DNA of 5,242 bases, taken from SIG603 sp964369215 (GTDB lineage Bacteria; Bacillota; Clostridia; Oscillospirales; Acutalibacteraceae). The DNA is taken from positions 1-5,242 of the forward strand of contig CAYJEZ010000147.1 of assembly GCA_964369215.1 (NCBI GenBank). The letters are read 5' to 3'. This document shows positions 1 to 5,242 of this stretch, piece by piece (position 1 is the first letter of the stretch; every line of letters starts with the position of its first letter). The notes under the pieces are model-generated. The model searched no databases. It saw only the letters and a list, made by a program, of their open reading frames with translations, and had not been told where the DNA came from. Both the position numbers and the translations under genes were made by a program.

Positions 1-50
1 CATTTCTGATAAATATATAATATTGAATCTTAAAAACAATTAAACACACA

Positions 51-83
51 AATAATCTAGCTCAAAACTTGAGCTAGATTATT
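51..83 (-). terminator. Perfect 15-bp hairpin, probable intrinsic terminator of the flavoprotein gene
   Basis: The arms at 51-65 and 69-83 are exactly complementary over 15 bp and enclose a 3-base loop. Read on the minus strand, the stem runs into a U-rich stretch (ATTATTTGTGTGTTT, then a TTTTT run near 36-32), as expected for a Rho-independent terminator of transcription coming from the flavoprotein gene, whose stop codon lies about 170 bases upstream. The plus-strand flank has no T-run, so minus-strand use is favoured. The stem is AT-rich at its base, with its GC core in the middle, and the U-tract is interrupted, so efficiency is uncertain. It could also act on both strands if a convergent gene lies beyond the left edge. 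Confidence 0.7.
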
Positions 84-253
84 AACTAGGCATAGAAAAC
101 TTCAATAATAGGCTTGTTAAATTAATATGCAAATAATACTTATATTTACTTTTTACTAGTTATTTTTTGCACACTTGATAATGTGGTATTAAATTGCTCG
201 CTTATGCTACAACCAGTTTACTCTTTATTATAAAAAGAAAACATATATCCGTA

Positions 254-871
254 TTATCTAATAAAATTAGTAATTCTTCTATTTTTAATTTCAGGTTTCT
301 CTATTTTCGACTCGCTAAAAGTTTTTAGCAGCCAACACATATTCACTGCAATCTCACTTGCGCAGTCCATACCCTCATCGTCTTTAAGCACCTCACCAGA
401 ATTTGCACCGTGAAATACACTCCAATATGATGTTGGAACTACTACCGAGCGTGAAAGGCTAAAGTAATTGTTAAGTTGGTTGTAAGTTTCTACTCCTCCA
501 CTTCTTCTTAATACACAAAGGCCTGCTACTGGTTTAAATGCAAGCTTTTTAGAGTTAGTTCTAAAAAATCTATCCATAAAGCTCTTCATGCCTCCAGCTA
601 TACCTGCATAGTATACTGGAGCTCCAAAAATTACACCATCTGCATTGGCAATTTTGTCGCAAACTTCGTTGTGAATGTCATTTTTAAGTGAACATTTTCC
701 ATCTAACTTGTCACATGCATTACATGCAATACAGTTAGAAATAGGCTTATTTCCAAGGTGTATTACTTCAAACTCTATATCGTTTTTTATAAATATATCT
801 TGCATTGAGTTTAAGGCATGTGATGTATTTCCGTTTTTTCTTGGGCTTCCGTTAATTGCTATAACTTTCAT
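254..871 (-). CDS. Flavodoxin-fold NAD(P)H-dependent FMN oxidoreductase with an iron-sulfur-flavoprotein-type cysteine motif
   Basis: This 205-residue cytosolic protein belongs to the NADPH-dependent FMN reductase / flavodoxin-like family. The N-terminus (residues 3-16, VIAINGSPRKNGNT) is the typical beta strand plus phosphate-binding loop for FMN. GAPVYYAGIAGGMKSFMDRF (83-102) is the second family hallmark, near the flavin ring. Between them, Cys47, Cys50, Cys53 and Cys60 form C-x2-C-x2-C-x6-C, which fits the CX2CX2CX4-7C pattern that binds a [4Fe-4S] cluster in archaeal and clostridial iron-sulfur flavoproteins (Isf). Cluster binding here is inferred. The role is probably electron transfer or reduction of a quinone-, nitro- or oxygen-type acceptor; the physiological partner is unknown. 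The frame stays open up to an ATG at 1015, but I chose the ATG at 871 because GGAAGG sits 8 bases upstream and family homology begins exactly there, whereas the 1015 ATG has no ribosome site. The gene follows uxuB after a probable terminator, so it may be transcribed separately. No signal peptide or membrane segment is visible. Confidence 0.88.
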   Translation of the reverse strand: MKVIAINGSPRKNGNTSHALNSMQDIFIKNDIEFEVIHLGNKPISNCIACNACDKLDGKCSLKNDIHNEVCDKIANADGVIFGAPVYYAGIAGGMKSFMDRFFRTNSKKLAFKPVAGLCVLRRSGGVETYNQLNNYFSLSRSVVVPTSYWSVFHGANSGEVLKDDEGMDCASEIAVNMCWLLKTFSESKIEKPEIKNRRITNFIR

Positions 872-879
872 ATTTTTAA

Positions 880-885
880 CCTTCC
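880..885 (-). promoter_or_regulatory. Ribosome binding site that fixes the flavoprotein start
   Basis: The minus strand reads GGAAGG (AAAGGAAGG when extended), ending 8 bases before the ATG at 871-869. This is good complementarity and spacing for a Bacillota Shine-Dalgarno site. Nothing comparable precedes the in-frame ATG at 1015, where the upstream sequence is AT-rich and purine-poor. This decides for the shorter, 205-residue protein. Confidence 0.8.
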
Positions 886-905
886 TTTTTTTAATTTGTC
901 GTAAT

Positions 906-980
906 GTTTTGGGCGGTTTTACATTGCGAGCAAGCTCGCATTTTGCAAAATTCAAATCGTAAGATTTGAAAGCACAAAAC
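906..980 (-). repeat. Cluster of consecutive palindromes upstream of the flavoprotein, possible dispersed element or structured leader
   Basis: Three self-complementary blocks follow one another with no gap. At 925-940 there is a 7-bp stem (TGCGAGC/GCTCGCA) with a 2-base loop. At 941-950 TTTTGCAAAA is a perfect 10-base palindrome. At 951-970 there is an 8-bp stem (TTCAAATC/GATTTGAA) with a 4-base loop. A further pair, GTTTTG (906-911) and CAAAAC (975-980), could close the set as an outer helix. The block lies in the 216-base gap between uxuB and the flavoprotein, downstream of the uxuB terminator, and would be in the flavoprotein 5' leader if transcription starts before it. The frame of the flavoprotein is open through the whole block. 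I do not recognise it as a known riboswitch. It could be a dispersed intergenic repeat or a structured leader; the palindromes are seen directly, the role is not. Confidence 0.45.
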
Positions 981-1035
981 TTGTATCTGTCCTTTATGTT
1001 TGTCAAAGAATTCATGATTAGAAATTAATAATGAG

Positions 1036-1073
1036 CAAGACACTACAGAGGAAATCTCACCTGTAGTGTCTTG
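1036..1073 (-). terminator. 13-bp hairpin after uxuB, probable terminator of the hexuronate operon
   Basis: CAAGACACTACAG at 1036-1048 and CTGTAGTGTCTTG at 1061-1073 are perfectly complementary over 13 bp and enclose a 12-base loop. The hairpin begins 14 bases after the uxuB stop codon on the minus strand, the usual place for an operon terminator. The bases after the stem (CTCATTATTAATTTC) are T-rich but contain no clean run of Ts. It may therefore be a leaky terminator or an mRNA 3'-end stabiliser rather than a strong stop, which leaves read-through into the flavoprotein possible. Confidence 0.62.
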
Positions 1074-1087
1074 TGTTGAGAGTAAAA

Positions 1088-2695
1088 TTATACTCCTACA
1101 TATTTTTTAAGTGTTTTCTCAGTAGCTCCAACTCCTGCTATCATCTCTTTAAACATTCCTTCAATTTTATCTGATAAGCCAACCTCTACTAGGTCTATAC
1201 CAAAGATGTTTTTGTTAGAAAGTATTTTTATCGCCTCGCCTTTGTACTCTCCGCCTAGTTTAATAGGTGCCATTATCTCGCAAAGCTCATCTTTTAGTGG
1301 ATCAGGATCTATCTCTCTAGGGTTGCCGTTGTCGTCTACAGGTAATAAATATCTTAGCCAACCAGCAATTGCAAGAGGAATGTACACTAAATCTTTGTGG
1401 TCAAGCTCATCGCTTTTCATATAAGACTTAATTGTCTCGCAGAACCTAATGCCCATTTTTTGAGAAGTATCTGTAGCAATTCTTTGTGGGTCATCTGGAA
1501 TACCTGGATTTGGTAGTCTTTCGTTAATAACCTCATCAATAAACGCTTTAGGGTTAATAATTTTAGGGTCAACAACTACTTTCATTCCCTCATCGTAGCC
1601 AATTTTCTCGGCATATACTCTAAACATAGGTTGTTTCATCATCTCAAAAACTCTGTTATAGTTTAAAACACAACCAAAAACAGATAAAGCTGTATGAAGT
1701 GGATTTAGGCAAGTTGTAACTTTCATGGTCTCTACTTTGTTTACAGTCTCTCTGTCTGTAATGTAAGCGCCACCTTTATCAAGTGCTGGTCTTCCGTTAG
1801 GGAAGTTATCTTCCATAACCAAATATTCAGGTACCTCTGCATTAACGAAAGGAGCAACATAAGTTGATTTCGAGGTGATGATAGGAGCCATGTCCTCAAC
1901 ACCATCTTTAGCTAAAACTTCCTCAATTTCAGGAGCAGGCTTAGGAGTGATTTTATCAATCATAGACCAAGGGAAGCTAACAACGCTTTCATCACAAATA
2001 TAGTCTACAAACTCTTGAGATACAAAGCCGTTTTCACACCATTTTACAGCTATATCTTTTACTGCATTTCCTAGTTTTTCTCCGTTGTGGCTACAGTTGT
2101 CCATACTGCAAATAGCTATTGGATATTTGCCGCTGTTAAAGCGTTTTAGCAGTAGCGAGCACACAATGCTCATAACATGCTTAGCATTGTCTGGACCGTT
2201 TTTAATGTCTTCTTCAACTATTCCCATATACTCGCCCGTCATAGTTTTTAAAGTATATCCTTTTTCTGTAATTGTAAAGCTTACAATTTGTAAAGAAGGA
2301 TTTTCAAATGCTTTAACAATGTTCTCATACTCTTTAAAATCTGAATTTGCTTTATAAGCGTAAGGAACGCTAGCTAAAACTTCTTTCTCCATGTTTCCGT
2401 CTGCAAAAAGCTTAACAAGAATTGTTAAATTATCAAATGGGTTGTAAATTTTATCGATAATCTCGTAGTCAAATGTATCAACAGCTATAATACCTGTGTC
2501 TGCTAGACCCTCGTTTAAGATAGTTTGTCCTATTCTAGCTATAAATGCTCTGAAAATGTTACCTGCACCAAAGTGAACCCATGTTGGACGCTCTAAGGTG
2601 TTTTTTGCAATTTGTTCTACGTCATATTTCGGTAGCGCAATCCCGCTTTTTTCCCACTGGGCTTTATCTTTAATTGACTCTAAATTTAGTTTCAT
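1088..2695 (-). CDS. uxuB: Fructuronate reductase (D-mannonate oxidoreductase), mannitol dehydrogenase family
   Basis: This cytosolic enzyme reduces D-fructuronate to D-mannonate with NADH, the step after UxaC in glucuronate breakdown. The 535-residue protein shows the polyol/mannitol dehydrogenase layout. The N-terminal Rossmann domain has the nucleotide-binding motif HFGAGNIFRA (41-50), the ITEKGY segment (142-147) and SMDNCSHNGEKL (197-208), whose Asn200 corresponds to a family active-site Asn. The C-terminal helical domain starts near residue 290, with the catalytic segment MKVTTCLNPLHTAL (324-337) carrying Lys325, Asn331 and His334. It is longer than E. coli UxuB (about 486 residues), as is common in the clostridial form. 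The start at 2695 is supported by family alignment and by GAAAGG 12 bases upstream, a slightly long spacing. It lies 47 bases after uxaC, so co-transcription is very likely. A tagaturonate reductase (UxaB) or another polyol dehydrogenase is the main alternative; the uxaC neighbour and the overall sequence favour UxuB. Confidence 0.88.
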   Translation of the reverse strand: MKLNLESIKDKAQWEKSGIALPKYDVEQIAKNTLERPTWVHFGAGNIFRAFIARIGQTILNEGLADTGIIAVDTFDYEIIDKIYNPFDNLTILVKLFADGNMEKEVLASVPYAYKANSDFKEYENIVKAFENPSLQIVSFTITEKGYTLKTMTGEYMGIVEEDIKNGPDNAKHVMSIVCSLLLKRFNSGKYPIAICSMDNCSHNGEKLGNAVKDIAVKWCENGFVSQEFVDYICDESVVSFPWSMIDKITPKPAPEIEEVLAKDGVEDMAPIITSKSTYVAPFVNAEVPEYLVMEDNFPNGRPALDKGGAYITDRETVNKVETMKVTTCLNPLHTALSVFGCVLNYNRVFEMMKQPMFRVYAEKIGYDEGMKVVVDPKIINPKAFIDEVINERLPNPGIPDDPQRIATDTSQKMGIRFCETIKSYMKSDELDHKDLVYIPLAIAGWLRYLLPVDDNGNPREIDPDPLKDELCEIMAPIKLGGEYKGEAIKILSNKNIFGIDLVEVGLSDKIEGMFKEMIAGVGATEKTLKKYVGV

Positions 2696-2742
2696 AATAT
2701 ATTCAAGCCTTTCTAATAGTATTTAAGTTAATATTTTTACTT

Positions 2743-4140
2743 TTAGTCTAATTGTATAAAGTTATTGATATTGTTATAACAAATGCCTTGAACAATAGTT
2801 TTTAGTATTTTAAAGTCTGCAGGGAACTCACCGTTTTCTACTAGTTTAGCAAGCTCATTACACATAATTCTTCTAAAATACTCATGCCTTGGGAAAGACA
2901 AGAAACTTCTTGAGTCTGTAAGCATACCAACAAAGTTAGAAATCATGCCCATGTTAGCTAGGTCTTCCATTTGTTTCATCATGCCTGTTTTGGTATCTAA
3001 GAACCACCAACCTGAGCCAAATTGCATTTTTCCAACTACTCCGCCACCTTGGAAGTTTCCAATCATAGAGGCAAGCACTGCATTATCGGCAGGATTTAAT
3101 GTGTAAAGAATTGTTTTAGGTAACTTGTCAGTTTTGTCCATACTATCTAACATCTTAGATAAATCGCCTGCACAACTTAAATCATTTACAGAGTCAAACC
3201 CTGTATCAGCACCTAGCTTTTTAAACATTCTTGAAGAGTTGTTTCTTATTGCGCCAATGTGATACTGCATAACCCAACCACGTTTATTGTATTCTTTACC
3301 TAAAAAGCTTAAAATATAACCTTTGTATTTTCTAAGTTGGTCTATAGTCAATTTGTCTCCGTTTAAAGCTTTTTTATAAATTGTATCAGCCTCTTTTTTA
3401 GTACTCTCTAAATACATAACAGAGTCTAAACCATGGTCTGAAAGCCTACAACCAACCTCGTGGAAATACTCAATTCTTGACTCTAAGAAATTGCATACGC
3501 TATCTATACTGTCAAGTTTAAACTTAAATTCACTTAATGATTTAATGTAAGGAAGAAAGCCAGGTTTCTCAGCATGAATTAAATTATCAGGGCGGAAAGT
3601 AGGAAGAACTTTAACTTCAAAACCCTCTTCTTTTAATAGCTTATGGTACTTTAAATCGTCCTTAGGGTCATCTGTAGTACAAAGAGCTTTAACATTGCCA
3701 CGCACAATAAGCTTTCTTACAGAGAAGTCATCTTGTTGTAACATTTCATTACACTTATTGTATATTTTCTCTGCATTTTCTTCGTTTAAAACATCGTAAA
3801 TGCCAAAATATCTTTGAAGTTCTAGGTGTGTCCAATGATATAGTGGATTTCCTATAGCGTATTGAATAGCCTTAGCATACGCCATAAATTTCTCAAAACC
3901 GGGTTTATCACCAGTAATATACTCCTCGCTAATTCCGTGGCTTCTCATTATTCTCCATTTATAATGGTCTCCACCAAGCCAAACCTTAGCTATATCCTCA
4001 AACTTACCGTCTTCGTATATCTCTTTTGGGCTTAAATGATTATGATAATCAAATATTGGCATGTCTTTTGCGTAATCGTGATATAGGGTTTTTGCTGTGT
4101 CGCTGTCTAATAGAAAATTCTTTCCTAAAAACTGTTTCAT
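2743..4140 (-). CDS. uxaC: Glucuronate (uronate) isomerase
   Basis: UxaC interconverts D-glucuronate and D-fructuronate, and usually also D-galacturonate and D-tagaturonate, opening hexuronate catabolism in the cytosol. It is a divergent member of the amidohydrolase superfamily. With the ATG at 4140 the protein has 465 residues, close to the family norm of about 470. Visible signatures are FDYHNHLSP (30-38) with the HxH pair His33 and His35, CTTDDP (154-159), TFRPD (181-185), SDHGLD (234-239), QYHIGAIRNN (292-301), MQFGSGWWF (372-380) and the C-terminal MLTDSRSF...PRHEYFRR block (406-424). The protein appears intact and full length. An in-frame ATG at 4149 would add three residues (MIK), but the Shine-Dalgarno sequence directly abuts it and is correctly spaced only for 4140. 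It follows the Gfo/Idh gene by 100 bases and precedes uxuB by 47 bases, matching an operon for two consecutive pathway steps. No cre box or regulator operator could be recognised nearby. Confidence 0.96.
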   Translation of the reverse strand: MKQFLGKNFLLDSDTAKTLYHDYAKDMPIFDYHNHLSPKEIYEDGKFEDIAKVWLGGDHYKWRIMRSHGISEEYITGDKPGFEKFMAYAKAIQYAIGNPLYHWTHLELQRYFGIYDVLNEENAEKIYNKCNEMLQQDDFSVRKLIVRGNVKALCTTDDPKDDLKYHKLLKEEGFEVKVLPTFRPDNLIHAEKPGFLPYIKSLSEFKFKLDSIDSVCNFLESRIEYFHEVGCRLSDHGLDSVMYLESTKKEADTIYKKALNGDKLTIDQLRKYKGYILSFLGKEYNKRGWVMQYHIGAIRNNSSRMFKKLGADTGFDSVNDLSCAGDLSKMLDSMDKTDKLPKTILYTLNPADNAVLASMIGNFQGGGVVGKMQFGSGWWFLDTKTGMMKQMEDLANMGMISNFVGMLTDSRSFLSFPRHEYFRRIMCNELAKLVENGEFPADFKILKTIVQGICYNNINNFIQLD

Positions 4141-4149
4141 TTTTATCAT

Positions 4150-4156
4150 CCTTTCT
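4150..4156 (-). promoter_or_regulatory. Ribosome binding site that fixes the uxaC start
   Basis: The minus strand reads AGAAAGG, ending 9 bases before the ATG at 4140-4138. The alternative ATG at 4149-4147 begins at the very next base, too close for the site to serve it. The 465-residue UxaC beginning MKQFLGKNF is therefore preferred, which also agrees with how family members begin. Confidence 0.8.
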
Positions 4157-4209
4157 TTGGTGAATTAATCTGTGTTGTTGAAAAAACATAGACACTTATT
4201 TTTATATTT

Positions 4210-4235
4210 CGGACAACCAAAGGTCGCCCCTACAA
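4210..4235 (-). repeat. Short REP-like palindrome between the Gfo/Idh gene and uxaC
   Basis: On the minus strand TGTAGGGGCGACC is followed by TTT and GGTTGTCCG. The arms GGGCGACC (4229-4222) and GGTTGTCC (4218-4211) pair over 8 bp if two G-U wobbles are allowed, with a 3-base loop. The block is GC-rich within a strongly AT-rich gap. It resembles the short GTAGGGGCGACC...GGTCGCCCG palindromes scattered between genes in many gut Bacillota genomes, and the two wobbles suggest a slightly decayed copy. No T-run follows it on the minus strand, so it is not a typical terminator. Placed inside the operon, it could stabilise or process the mRNA between the two genes. Its identity as a dispersed repeat is from memory of similar elements and cannot be tested with one copy. 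Confidence 0.45.
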
Positions 4236-4240
4236 AATAA

Positions 4241-5242
4241 TTAAACTTCTACTTTTGCATTTTTCTCGTCAGATAAAAAGATTTTATCTACTAAATTAAT
4301 AGCATAAGCCGCATCTTGAACGCTAATATAGTTAGAGGTATTATCAATAATAGCACTATAAAATGTATCAATTGCGGTAAAATGAGCAGCTCCGTAATAG
4401 TGCTTACTGCCCTCTAATTTTTTATCTTCTGCCAAAAGAACTAGGTCGCCAGTTTTAACGTCAGCTCTAAATATTTTTCCGTCATCTATTTTAAGCACTG
4501 CTTCTTCAAACACAATTTCAAACTGAACCGAAGAGTTTTGACAAAAGGCTATAGTTGCAAAAAACATACCACGAGCATTGCTGTTTTTATACTCTAAATT
4601 AGCCATTACACTGTCTTCTATTTCTGTTTCAGGCAGCGAGAAATTAGCAACATTTGCTTTTAAACTATCTACTTCTCCACCTATGTAGTAAAGTAAGTCA
4701 AGGCTGTGAATAGACTGATTGAGCATAACTCCACTACCTGCTTGGGCTTTAATTCCTCTCCATGGTGCTTCATTGTAATAGTCCATACCTCTGCACCAAG
4801 TAACTATAGCTTTAGAGCCTAAAAACTTGCCGTACTCACCGCTCTCGACCGCATTTTTAGCAATTATTGATGTGTTATTATACCTGTTTTGTAGGCAAAC
4901 ACCTACCTTAACAGAGTACTTATCTTCTAATTCAAACAATTCTATTGCTTGATTATAATTAATCGACACTGGTTTTTCAGTAAATACATGTATGCCTTTT
5001 TGTGCGCATTTAATTGAAACAGGCACATGTAAATAATGTGGCAAACAAATATGTACACAGTCTAATTCTTCTTTGCAAATCATTTCGTCTATGTCGGTAT
5101 AGCAGTTTACTCCGTCATAATCCGCAAATGTTTTCTCGTTAATATCGCATACGGCAACAAGCTTTGCTTTGTCGCTCATCTCTATTGCATTTTTATGTAT
5201 TGGTGCTATTGTACCAAGACCTATTATAGCCACTTTTAACAT
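4241..5242 (-). CDS. Gfo/Idh/MocA-family NAD(P)-dependent sugar oxidoreductase
   Basis: This 333-residue cytosolic protein is a sugar or sugar-acid dehydrogenase of the Gfo/Idh/MocA family. Residues 2-16 (LKVAIIGLGTIAPIH) form the Rossmann NAD(P)-binding loop; HICLPHYLHVPVSIKCA (64-80) and HVFTEKPVS (85-93) follow, with the family EKP motif at 89-91 and the probable catalytic Lys90. The C-terminal alpha/beta domain carries QNRY (118-121) and APWRGIKAQAGSGVMLNQSIHSLDLL (159-184), where Asn175 and His179 occupy the positions of the Asp and His acting in inositol dehydrogenase. The ATG is the last codon of the window; the N-terminus matches the family start, so the gene is probably complete, but its ribosome site and promoter lie outside. 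It is the first visible gene of the strand run with uxaC and uxuB, 100 bases upstream of uxaC. Oxidation of a uronide, an inositol or a related sugar is plausible, but the substrate cannot be assigned. Confidence 0.87.
   Translation of the reverse strand: MLKVAIIGLGTIAPIHKNAIEMSDKAKLVAVCDINEKTFADYDGVNCYTDIDEMICKEELDCVHICLPHYLHVPVSIKCAQKGIHVFTEKPVSINYNQAIELFELEDKYSVKVGVCLQNRYNNTSIIAKNAVESGEYGKFLGSKAIVTWCRGMDYYNEAPWRGIKAQAGSGVMLNQSIHSLDLLYYIGGEVDSLKANVANFSLPETEIEDSVMANLEYKNSNARGMFFATIAFCQNSSVQFEIVFEEAVLKIDDGKIFRADVKTGDLVLLAEDKKLEGSKHYYGAAHFTAIDTFYSAIIDNTSNYISVQDAAYAINLVDKIFLSDEKNAKVEV

Noticed and set aside
1..3. CAT at the left edge as the start codon of another minus-strand gene.
   Set aside because: No coding sequence beyond it is visible and the bases before it on the minus strand lack a Shine-Dalgarno sequence, so it cannot be supported.
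129..173. A loose inverted repeat (TGCAAATAAT...ATTTTTTGCA) in the non-coding stretch after the flavoprotein.
   Set aside because: Several mismatches and a long loop in AT-rich DNA make it no better than chance.
167..195. A plus-strand promoter-like pair (TTGCAC, 17 bases, TAAATT).
   Set aside because: Both boxes match only partly and there is no plus-strand gene downstream to be served.
315..330. An inverted repeat (GCTAAAA-GT-TTTTAGC) near the 3' end of the flavoprotein gene.
   Set aside because: It is short, AT-rich and inside a coding region, encoding an ordinary LLKTFSES stretch; probably chance.
675..962. A plus-strand open frame of 95 codons opposite the flavoprotein start region.
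   Set aside because: It is antisense to a clearly conserved gene and the palindrome block, and its hydrophobic, low-complexity translation looks like a shadow.
978..1006. A minus-strand TTGACA at 1006-1001 as the -35 box of a promoter for the flavoprotein.
   Set aside because: The -35 hexamer is perfect, but the sequence 17 bases downstream (CAAGTT) does not resemble a -10 box; the nearest partial match (TACAAG) has only a 15-base spacer. Too weak to annotate.
872..1015. A 48-residue N-terminal extension of the flavoprotein from an in-frame ATG at 1015.
   Set aside because: There is no ribosome binding site before 1015, the extension contains the palindrome cluster, and both the good Shine-Dalgarno site and family homology start at the ATG at 871.
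1206..1424. A plus-strand open frame opposite uxuB.
   Set aside because: It is short, Ser/Leu-rich and antisense to the conserved C-terminal domain of UxuB, with no recognisable domain.
2137..2155. A catabolite-repression (cre)-like sequence around AAAGCGTTTT inside uxuB.
   Set aside because: It breaks the cre consensus at several fixed positions and lies deep inside a coding region.
2085..2357. A plus-strand open frame opposite the UxuB nucleotide-binding domain.
   Set aside because: It is a complement of conserved coding sequence with no family resemblance.

Overview
The window looks like chromosomal DNA of a low-GC, Gram-positive anaerobe, most likely a gut-type member of the Clostridia or a related Bacillota lineage. 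The base composition is AT-rich, the ribosome binding sites are purine-rich (GAAAGG, GGAAGG), and the enzyme variants (a 535-residue fructuronate reductase, a 465-residue glucuronate isomerase) resemble clostridial ones. All four genes lie on the minus strand, so transcription runs from the right end of the window to the left.

In transcription order: a Gfo/Idh/MocA-family sugar dehydrogenase (5242-4241, its ATG at the window edge); a 100-base gap holding a small REP-like palindrome; glucuronate isomerase uxaC (4140-2743); a 47-base gap; fructuronate reductase uxuB (2695-1088); a strong hairpin, probably a terminator (1073-1036); a 145-base stretch rich in palindromes; a flavodoxin-fold NAD(P)H/FMN oxidoreductase with a four-cysteine cluster motif (871-254); and a 170-base AT-rich non-coding stretch ending in a second, perfect hairpin terminator (83-51). 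Bases 1-50 and 84-253 hold no gene that I can support.

The first three genes read as a hexuronate-use operon. UxaC converts D-glucuronate to D-fructuronate (or D-galacturonate to D-tagaturonate), and UxuB reduces D-fructuronate to D-mannonate. The next enzyme, mannonate dehydratase UxuA, is not in the window, nor are the KDG kinase and aldolase, a transporter or a regulator. The Gfo/Idh protein may oxidise a related sugar or glycoside upstream of the isomerase, but its substrate cannot be read from the sequence. The flavoprotein lies beyond the hairpin and is probably a separate unit.

I see no clearly new biological system. The items most worth a second look are non-coding: the cluster of three consecutive palindromes at 906-980 upstream of the flavoprotein, and the short REP-like palindrome at 4210-4235. 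Two start codons are also best moved inward from the longest open frame (871 rather than 1015, and 4140 rather than 4149).
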